A stretch of DNA of 47,826 nt, taken from NCBI GenBank assembly GCA_021463195.1, contig JAJTXZ010000032.1:1-47826 (forward strand), given 5' to 3'. Source of the stretch: Anaerolineae bacterium (GTDB taxonomy: Bacteria; Chloroflexota; Anaerolineae; UBA4142; SHND01). Below the pieces are notes generated by a model. The model was not told where the DNA came from, ran no database searches, and was given only the letters and a program-made list of their open reading frames with translations. Below are positions 41,620 through 47,826 of the stretch, piece by piece; position 1 is the first letter of the stretch; the number at the start of each line of letters is the position of its first letter. The position numbers and the translations under genes were made by a program.

Positions 41620-42298
41620 TTTTCGCCTCCAAACTCACCAAACGACTCGCCGCAACGCGCGCGGCATCTTCGTCTGCCAAATAATGCCGCACCACCAAAC
41701 GCAGCGGGCGCAACGCCTCCCGACTGCCATTTTCTACGTTTTCCGGAACACTTTCGACATGTATCGGCACCGCATGTCTCATCCCCTGCGCGCCGTCCGT
41801 CATCAACGTAAAATCATCATCCAACGGTTTCGCATCCGTCCCCCACAAAATTTGCGGCTCATCGAACGCCTCTTGAAAACGCATCCCCTCTCCATCCGCC
41901 GCCGACGCGCCGCCCTCTTGAATCACGCGCGCGTGAAACAAATTATCCCCATCGCGCCACAAAAACAATTCCGCGTCGTCGCCAAAAATGCGCGCTTGCC
42001 ACAACGTCTCCTTGCGTAATTGCGCGCGCCCCCAACCTTTCAGATATTCCGCGTCATATTTCGCGTTCGCGGACGCCTCAAACGACGTTTTCAAATTTCC
42101 ATCATCATCGAACTTGCCCCATATCACGCCGTCCTCTGCATGCGCCAATAAAAACCGCGCGCCAATTTTTTTCGCGCGATTTTTATCTTCCAGCCAAGCG
42201 CGCGGGTCACCCAAAGCATCCTCGCTTACATCGCTTGCAATCCCACGCGCCGTCGCGGGATGCGCTTGAAGCTCGCGTTTGAATTTTGGCTCGCTCAT
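41603..42298 (-). CDS. csx19: Type III-D protein Csx19 (TIGR03984 family)
   Basis: The 231-residue protein has the Csx19 order of blocks: ARFLLAHAEDGVIWGKF, LRKETLWQARIFGDDAELFLWRDGDN, FQEAFDEPQILWGT, GAQGMRHAVPI and RPLRLVVRHYLADED...VAASRLVSLE. In characterised type III-D complexes Csx19 is a structural subunit of the effector. It is diagnostic for subtype III-D together with Csx10. The ATG overlaps the preceding Cas7-Cas7 stop (ATGA), showing translational coupling. Confidence 0.88.
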   Translation of the reverse strand: MSEPKFKRELQAHPATARGIASDVSEDALGDPRAWLEDKNRAKKIGARFLLAHAEDGVIWGKFDDDGNLKTSFEASANAKYDAEYLKGWGRAQLRKETLWQARIFGDDAELFLWRDGDNLFHARVIQEGGASAADGEGMRFQEAFDEPQILWGTDAKPLDDDFTLMTDGAQGMRHAVPIHVESVPENVENGSREALRPLRLVVRHYLADEDAARVAASRLVSLEAKNDNTD

Positions 42299-43839
42299 GC
42301 TTGCACCCCCGTAGTGACGAACTCATTCGTCTGAACCTGCACCTCGTTCAGCGCAGTCTGCAAATCGGTCACCCAATCATTCAGCGTCTTGATATCGTCC
42401 GGCAGATGCATCACACTTTTGCCCTCCACAATTTCTTCTCTAATTTCCCATGCGCCTTTTCCGCCATCCTTTGGCATTTGCGTCAATGTCGCGTGTTTGC
42501 CGCGCAAGCGCCCGCGCCCCACACTGCTCTCGCCGCCCAACGCCAAATCGCCCGTCCACAAATCTTTGAGCAAAAGCAAAAGCAGTCCGATTTCACCCTT
42601 GCGCGGTTTTTGCGCCACCAACTTGATCTGCAGCGTCGTCGCTTGATCGCCGAACGCGGGCTGCTCATTAAACAACGCCGTCTCGAACGCGCCGCCCGTA
42701 AAGCGGTCAATGCTTACGCGGCTTTGCGCCAAATCCATTATCGCGTTTTTCACCACCTGTTCACTCACGCGCAGACGACTCGCTTTTATCTTTTCGCGCT
42801 TGGCGCGCGCTTTTTCCATATCCGTGCCAAAGAGTCCATCTACCCAATCCGCCGCCGCATCGCCTTTACCCGGCGCCAGCGTCCGCACAATCTTTTCCGC
42901 CCGCGCCCGCAGCGCGCCCGCCAGACTCGTTCCCGACAACACCGGCAGCTCTTTGCCGCCCGCCTGCCTCGCGCGCAAATACGCCATGTCCGGACCCGTG
43001 TCATCCTTGCCGCCCTGCGAACGAATCAACAGCGAACCGTCCAACCAAAACGTCGCGTCAATCTCAAAATACGCGCGCTGGTCCGCAACGCCGCCTTTCG
43101 CCTGTTCACTCTGTAACATTTTCCAAATATCTTTTTTCTTTTCGTCGTCTTTTTCAGGCGGCAATGGTTTATCACCCGTTTCGATCCACGCCAACAAATC
43201 GTTCACATCCGACAAATCATATTCGCGCGCGCGCCACTCGCTCACCTTGACCGCGCCCAGCCCGCGTCGTTTGCGCATCCCGAATGAAATCTCGCCGTTC
43301 TGCAATCCTTCCAGCGCTGTCGCCAACGCGCGTTTTAACGCGGCTTCATCACTCGCGCCGCAAATCAACAATTCAAAACGCAGCGGAAAAATCGTTCCCG
43401 CTTGCCACGTTTGCGCGTCGTACAACATGCCATGTTCAGCGGTGCGGCTTGCGCGATTGATCCGCACGCCCTCGCGCAACTCGACGCCGAATGTATTCTC
43501 GCGCGCCCGCGCGTCGTCAATCAGCAGCGGGCTTTGCGCGCCATCATCATCCTGTTTCATCCCGCCAAAAAGCAAAACACTCGCGTCCGCGCTTTCCTCT
43601 GCCGCGCCATAACCGCGTTCGCGTTCGCGCAAAAAACTCCGCAGCGCGCCCGCCAGCGTTGCGCCTGTCAAAATGGGCGTCTTGTTATCCAACGCATCGG
43701 TCAACAGCGGCATATCCGTCTCGTCAACGCTGTCGCCATTCCCAAAATGCGTCGGCGTTTGCAAAACGAGGTCGCCCTCGACGACGATGCGCTTGCGGAT
43801 TTTGCGCGATTCTTCGCCCTGCCAAAATTGCATCGCCAT
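42295..43839 (-). CDS. Fused tandem Cas7 (Csm3-like) RAMP protein
   Basis: The 514-residue protein contains two Cas7 RAMP units. The first has FGNGDSVDETDMPLL and the loop PILTGATLAGALRSFLRERE (about 55-74), ending in the glycine-rich FGMRKRRGLGAVKV (about 200-213). The second has GPDMAYLRARQ, VLSGTSLAGALRARAEKIVR (about 310-330) and GGESSVGRGRLRG (about 440-452). Acidic residues in DETD and KDDTGPD lie where Csm3-type subunits place the target-RNA-cleaving Asp. Fusion of two Cas7 subunits is known in type III-D/III-E lineages. Stop and start are coupled to csx19 and csx10 (TGAGATG). Confidence 0.88.
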   Translation of the reverse strand: MAMQFWQGEESRKIRKRIVVEGDLVLQTPTHFGNGDSVDETDMPLLTDALDNKTPILTGATLAGALRSFLRERERGYGAAEESADASVLLFGGMKQDDDGAQSPLLIDDARARENTFGVELREGVRINRASRTAEHGMLYDAQTWQAGTIFPLRFELLICGASDEAALKRALATALEGLQNGEISFGMRKRRGLGAVKVSEWRAREYDLSDVNDLLAWIETGDKPLPPEKDDEKKKDIWKMLQSEQAKGGVADQRAYFEIDATFWLDGSLLIRSQGGKDDTGPDMAYLRARQAGGKELPVLSGTSLAGALRARAEKIVRTLAPGKGDAAADWVDGLFGTDMEKARAKREKIKASRLRVSEQVVKNAIMDLAQSRVSIDRFTGGAFETALFNEQPAFGDQATTLQIKLVAQKPRKGEIGLLLLLLKDLWTGDLALGGESSVGRGRLRGKHATLTQMPKDGGKGAWEIREEIVEGKSVMHLPDDIKTLNDWVTDLQTALNEVQVQTNEFVTTGVQA

Positions 43840-43840
43840 C

Positions 43841-45406
43841 TCAAACCTCCTTGTCGCGTTTCAATTTCAACGCCCGCAGCAGCGCCGCGTCCAAAAAGCG
43901 CATAACATATTCGTTCCGCAATGCGTCGCGCGCGTCCTCCGGTTTATGCATTCCCAAAGTGGGCAGCCCTTTAACGTTGAGGACATCAGCGCGTCGGGCA
44001 TTTGCGGTGTCGAAATCCAAAATACCATTCAGCCAATCCGTCAAACGCGTCTTGTCCACGCGCGCGCGCGTGAATTGTTTTTGCGGCGTGCTGCGCGCCA
44101 TCACCTTTTTTAGATAATTTTGGATGCGCTCAATCGAACGCTGCCCCGCCAACTCGTCGTGAATGATATTCCGCAAACGCGAGAGCTGCGCGGCTTGAAT
44201 CCGCCGCAGCGAATCGGCATCCATGTCCAGCGCATACGCGACGGCGACAACATTTTCATCTAACCGCCGGCGCACCAGCCGTTCCACCAACTGTTTGGCA
44301 ACCTTGGCGCTTTCAGGGTCCAAATCCACCGCTTGCCCCGAAACCGCGTATTCCCATTTTTTCAAACTCAAGGTTTGCTTGACGGGAGAATAAACCGCCA
44401 CGCGCCCGAATCCTTCCGCGCGTCGTTCGCCGATGCCCTGTGTCTCCAATTCTGACAAATTCAAATTGCCCGATGGCAGATTGAATTCAAACACACTCCC
44501 CATCTCAATCGCCATCATTTGCGGCAGCGGCAAGCCCCACGTCCGATTGAATCCGCCGACAAAACGCGTTCGCATCCACGCGTTCAGCGCTCCCAATGCG
44601 TTCGCATCCTTTACGCCCAATCGTTTCGCAATCGCCTGTCCCACAACTTTTGGGTCTGACGTATATTGTCCGCACTCGTCGCGCAGCAGCGCATCACTTT
44701 CCAATATCACAAACAATTTGTCAGTCGTGGTTTGAGATTCAGCAGCCGATGGTGTCTCGGCTTGCGCGAGCTCATCCGCTTTCACCAATTCAATCTGCGC
44801 GCGTCCATACGCGCCAGTGCGCGCGCCGCCCAGCGAAATTTCATCGGACACCAACTTTTTCAATTCCTCCGCGTCGGCATCCACATCGCACTGAATCGCC
44901 GCAATAAAAACCTGGTTCGGCGCGAGCGCCTCGTAACGGTAAATTGCGCCATCGTTGCGCTTTGGGCGTCCGGGCACACGCGGGCGTTGAATATGAATCG
45001 TCAGTTGTCGTTCCGGGTCAATCACGGTGGCATCGCCCGCTTTGACCGCAAAAGGTTTCTTGACGCCGCCCCATTGTTTGTCTGGCTCGAGCGTTTGCGC
45101 GGCAGCATCCTTTGCTAAATCATGAACGCGTTTTTCGCGCTGCCACGAAAGCGGCGTTGGTCGGCTGCGCGTTTTTTTCAATACGGGATAACCATTCAAA
45201 AACCGCGTCTTGCCATTAAAGAAAAACTGCCGCGCGGCATCTGCCGCCGGGTCAATCGTATTTTTTTCGCGATACTTGTGAATCAACGCGCCGCGCAGCA
45301 CGCCGCCGGGAATAAACGGAAACGATGCGCCGCTGTTTGGGTCGCCTTCCAGAGAAGTGAACAATCCCGGCTCCAACAAGGTGATACGATAAAAAATCTC
45401 TTTCAT
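43841..45406 (-). CDS. csx10: Type III-D RAMP protein Csx10 (Cas5-like)
   Basis: The 521-residue protein starts MKEIFYRITLLEPGLFTS and has the Csx10/Cas5-like loop FIPGGVLRGALIHKY (about 31-45), a mid region with SLGGARTGAYGRAQI and GIGERRAEGFGRVAVY (about 360), and a long C-terminal helical domain. Cas5-type subunits hold the 5' handle of the crRNA next to Cas10. The open frame extends to 45544, but ATG 45406 has GGAGAG upstream, overlaps the preceding stop (ATGA) and gives the family N-terminus. It is a subtype III-D marker. Confidence 0.87.
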   Translation of the reverse strand: MKEIFYRITLLEPGLFTSLEGDPNSGASFPFIPGGVLRGALIHKYREKNTIDPAADAARQFFFNGKTRFLNGYPVLKKTRSRPTPLSWQREKRVHDLAKDAAAQTLEPDKQWGGVKKPFAVKAGDATVIDPERQLTIHIQRPRVPGRPKRNDGAIYRYEALAPNQVFIAAIQCDVDADAEELKKLVSDEISLGGARTGAYGRAQIELVKADELAQAETPSAAESQTTTDKLFVILESDALLRDECGQYTSDPKVVGQAIAKRLGVKDANALGALNAWMRTRFVGGFNRTWGLPLPQMMAIEMGSVFEFNLPSGNLNLSELETQGIGERRAEGFGRVAVYSPVKQTLSLKKWEYAVSGQAVDLDPESAKVAKQLVERLVRRRLDENVVAVAYALDMDADSLRRIQAAQLSRLRNIIHDELAGQRSIERIQNYLKKVMARSTPQKQFTRARVDKTRLTDWLNGILDFDTANARRADVLNVKGLPTLGMHKPEDARDALRNEYVMRFLDAALLRALKLKRDKEV

Positions 45407-46068
45407 GGTTTGCTCTCCAACGATTCGCGGAACGCCTTCCAAAAATCTTTTGTCACATCCGCGCCGCTTTGCCGCAAGCGCGCCTGGATGCGTCCGCGCC
45501 CGCGATTGCGCCCGATGCCCCCGCGTCGCATTGCCAGCACGCACGCGCTCAATAATTGCAGATGCTTGTCCTCCACCTTACCTGCAAATGTCAACGGCGC
45601 GGTCAAGGTCGTTCCGCGCAGCAGCGCGCGCATCGAACGCAAACTCCCTTCTTCCGGAGCGCCGTCCACCTCAATGGCGGTCTGGCGGCGAATCGTCGTC
45701 AACGATTCTAAAACGTCGTTCGTCGTCAACGCTTTTTGCGCCAACGCGTATTGGACCGTCTCGACAAGTTTTTGCGGAAACGCCGCGTTGCCCACGCGCA
45801 GCATCCCCGCGTCTGCTTCCCCGCTGCCGCCGCCGCCAAACAACTCTTGCGCGGTCTTGACCAATTCCGCGTACTGGCTATGTGTTTGCAAAGCGAACAA
45901 CAAATTCGCGCACTCTTCGACGAGCAAACCTTTGAGCGCGCGCCCGCGCAAATACGGGAGTCCGGTGAACGGGTCGTGTTCCACTTCTTCATCCACCAAC
46001 CCCGCCACGCCGTCGCCACGCCCGAACGTCGCATCACTTTGCAGTGTAATTTGAATTTCGTAGCTCAT
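45403..46068 (-). CDS. Cas7 (Csm3-like) RAMP protein
   Basis: The 221-residue single Cas7 unit begins MSYEIQITLQSDATFGRGDG. It carries VDEEVEHDPFTGLPYLRGRALKGLL (about residues 25-49; cited parts VDEEVEHD and LPYLRGRALKG), in which Asp26 or Asp32 is the likely target-RNA-cleaving residue of Csm3 proteins. The C-terminal glycine-rich segment RRGGIGRNRGRGRI closes the RAMP fold. Start is ATG 46068, with GGAG 8 bases upstream; ATG 46074, which overlaps the cas10 stop, is an alternative. It follows cas10 directly and overlaps csx10 by 4 bp. Confidence 0.88.
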   Translation of the reverse strand: MSYEIQITLQSDATFGRGDGVAGLVDEEVEHDPFTGLPYLRGRALKGLLVEECANLLFALQTHSQYAELVKTAQELFGGGGSGEADAGMLRVGNAAFPQKLVETVQYALAQKALTTNDVLESLTTIRRQTAIEVDGAPEEGSLRSMRALLRGTTLTAPLTFAGKVEDKHLQLLSACVLAMRRGGIGRNRGRGRIQARLRQSGADVTKDFWKAFRESLESKP

Positions 46069-46070
46069 GG

Positions 46071-47720
46071 TCATTTCTCCAACGGCACGTACCAATCCGC
46101 CAATTCAAGCGCGTCAAAATATACGGCGTGTGCGTCATCATTCGACAACTTGACCCATCCCGTCTTTCGAATTTCCGTTTTCTGAGAATGTGCTGCAAAG
46201 CCATCCGGCAGCAATTCAACCTGGTCGTCCTTGCACAGATACAGTGTTCGGAATCGTTTCACGGACGTTTCCCCTTGCCGCAAGGCATCACGCAACGCTT
46301 TGGCTTTGTTGCGTCGCGTCATCCAATCCTTGCTCTGGAACACACGCGCGAATTTTTCCGTCGCCTGCCACGATTGCAAAGGCGGTAATTCGTTTTCCGC
46401 CACCTCCGGCAGATTCACCGGACGTAAATGCAACCAGCCCGCGCGCGTCCTGTATTCGCGCCGCCGAATTTCGCCAATGTCGCCCGCCAAACCGCTCAAC
46501 GCAAAATGCCAATCCATGCACGCCGATTTATCTGCAAGCGCCGCGCGATGCGTTTTTGCCGATTGACACAAATCCTCCGCCAAGGCATACCCGCGCGCAA
46601 ACGGATAATGCGTCTTGGTAATGGTAACGCCCGCGCACGCCGTTGCGCCCAAATTCTGATTTGCCGCGTTAAAGTCCTCGAGATACTCCGCCGCCAATGC
46701 CAAACCCAACCGCCCATCGCAAACAAACGTCACGTCATCGCCGCCAAACACAATCGGGCGGAAGGGCAGCCAACGCCGTTTGCTTTTGTCGTTCTCCCGC
46801 ATTTCGATTTTTGCGACGAGGTGTCCATCCGGATTGTGTGTGATGCTCGTTTGATTCGCATCAATCCGTTGAATCAATTTGTCCACCAAGTTGTATAACG
46901 CGCTGTGGCTGTTTGTCTTTACTTGTTCAGATAGTTGTCGGACCGCGTCAATGTACTTGCGATTGTCCTCCGGTTTCAAGTGCGAATTGCCACACGCTTG
47001 AAATCGTTCGCTCATGCTGTCGCCGTCGGCATGAACAATCGCAATATGACTGAACTCGCCTTCGCTGCGCCCCAAATGGTCGAGGTCGTACGGAAACTCG
47101 AATTTGCTTTTGAGAAGCGTAGCGAAGCGATTTTCCAATTCCTCATTTGCCTTGTCCACCGCGCGCAATTTCGCGCAAATCTCCGCAGAGGCAGGATAGC
47201 CCGTATCGGTGTCAACGGGCGTCACCCACTCCACCGCCGGCAATCCTGTCCCTTGACATGACGCTGTAATGCCCAGTCCAAGCAGCGGCGCAGTTTGAGC
47301 GCGCATCCGTTTTTGTTCTGCCAATCTTGTGAACGCGTCACGGACGGCTAGAACCAAAGAATCATTCCACTCGAAAGGGTGAGAATCAATCAACAGATGC
47401 AACCCCGGCGCGTCGGTCAAGACTTGGCGCGACAAACCGCGCACAAAATTTTCGGCGGCATCCTTTTCACGAATGAGCGCGACAAAATTGCCCCCGCCAG
47501 CGTAAATCGCTTCGGCTGCCAGCGCCGAGTTTGGCGCGTCTATCTGCGCGTCGGTAAAATTATTTTTCGGTCCGCGATTATTTGGCTCGGGTAAATGCTT
47601 CCATGCCCAATCTTGAGTCGCTTGCGCGACGAGCCAAGACGCGCCCAAATTTTCACGCAAGCGGTTGCTGCCAAAAATGTACGGTTGAATTTGAGCGGTA
47701 TCTACAATGACCAGCTGCAT
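46071..47720 (-). CDS. cas10: Cas10 with intact GGDD cyclase motif, no HD domain
   Basis: Cas10 is the large subunit of type III effectors and, when its complex binds target RNA, makes cyclic oligoadenylates. The 549-residue protein begins directly with the first palm domain (QPYIFGSNRLRENLGASWL, AIYAGGGNFVAL) and has no N-terminal HD nuclease. The second palm has the metal-binding HADGDSM (230-236) and the catalytic FGGDDVTFV (325-333). The GGDD is complete, so cyclic nucleotide synthesis is expected while Cas10 DNase activity is not. The short form is consistent with type III-D. AGGAGG lies 4 bp before ATG 47720. It heads the seven-gene operon; the 106 bp upstream to the window end show no clear promoter. 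Confidence 0.93.
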   Translation of the reverse strand: MQLVIVDTAQIQPYIFGSNRLRENLGASWLVAQATQDWAWKHLPEPNNRGPKNNFTDAQIDAPNSALAAEAIYAGGGNFVALIREKDAAENFVRGLSRQVLTDAPGLHLLIDSHPFEWNDSLVLAVRDAFTRLAEQKRMRAQTAPLLGLGITASCQGTGLPAVEWVTPVDTDTGYPASAEICAKLRAVDKANEELENRFATLLKSKFEFPYDLDHLGRSEGEFSHIAIVHADGDSMSERFQACGNSHLKPEDNRKYIDAVRQLSEQVKTNSHSALYNLVDKLIQRIDANQTSITHNPDGHLVAKIEMRENDKSKRRWLPFRPIVFGGDDVTFVCDGRLGLALAAEYLEDFNAANQNLGATACAGVTITKTHYPFARGYALAEDLCQSAKTHRAALADKSACMDWHFALSGLAGDIGEIRRREYRTRAGWLHLRPVNLPEVAENELPPLQSWQATEKFARVFQSKDWMTRRNKAKALRDALRQGETSVKRFRTLYLCKDDQVELLPDGFAAHSQKTEIRKTGWVKLSNDDAHAVYFDALELADWYVPLEK

Positions 47721-47826
47721 AACGCCTCCTGAGAGCGCATTTGAATATTAGTGAGCAGTGGTAAGACGACGGAGCAAACGGCGAATGGACGCGAGATAGA
47801 CGACCCCTTCACTACTTTTGGTACAC

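Noticed and set aside
31015-47720. Presence of cas1/cas2 or a Csm6/Csx1-type nuclease
   Set aside because: No frame in the locus shows Cas1, Cas2, HEPN or CARF-nuclease motifs.

Overview
The window looks like a chromosomal segment of a Chloroflexota bacterium, probably Anaerolineae-like. This is an inference from gene content (a DUF4388 / small GTPase / V4R trio, WD40-like surface proteins with TPTPLP-type linkers, a WD40-SPFH membrane protein), GC-rich codon use and the abundance of short palindromic and heptameric repeats. No rRNA or tRNA gene was recognised.

Layout. (1) 0.1-2.3 kb: a three-gene signalling cluster (DUF4388, MglA-like GTPase, V4R), then an array of 23-24 bp tandem repeats and an RHS remnant. 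(2) 2.8-10.6 kb: a cofactor block. A TPP riboswitch with its own promoter and terminator precedes pdxS-pdxT, a frameshifted DUF6194 gene and thiN. A second TPP riboswitch precedes thiB-thiP-thiQ, followed by a pterin carbinolamine dehydratase. (3) 10.6-17.9 kb: two membrane proteins with SPFH-like C-termini on the minus strand, one joined to a WD40 propeller, and a secreted TolB-like propeller on the plus strand. (4) 18.3-27.4 kb: a type I restriction-modification island (hsdR, hsdS, hsdM). It is interrupted by a RAYT transposase and an opposite-strand pair (unknown protein plus a PIN gene broken by an in-frame amber codon), and carries five copies of a 72-bp palindromic element. (5) 27.5-31 kb: cysteine desulfurase, ferritin and an MTA/SAH deaminase-type amidohydrolase. 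(6) 31.0-47.7 kb: a CRISPR-Cas type III-D locus.

The CRISPR locus holds Cas10 (GGDD palm, no HD nuclease), Cas7, Csx10, a tandem Cas7-Cas7, Csx19, a large TIGR03986-type RAMP protein and Cas6, all overlapping on the minus strand. They are followed by a 12-repeat array, a single-pass membrane protein and a stand-alone SAVED domain. A WYL protein on the plus strand and a second array of 34 repeats complete the locus. Both arrays have a matching leader on the right and a repeat that can form the same GNRA-capped hairpin, so both should be transcribed leftward and processed by the one Cas6.

The most interesting reading is that target RNA binding activates the Cas10 cyclase, the SAVED protein senses the cyclic nucleotide, and the adjacent membrane-anchored Rossmann-like protein is the effector. 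This would be a split SAVED / membrane-effector module that I do not recognise as a described system. No cas1, cas2 or known type III nuclease effector (Csm6, Csx1, Can) is in the window. All functions are read from sequence patterns without database searches.
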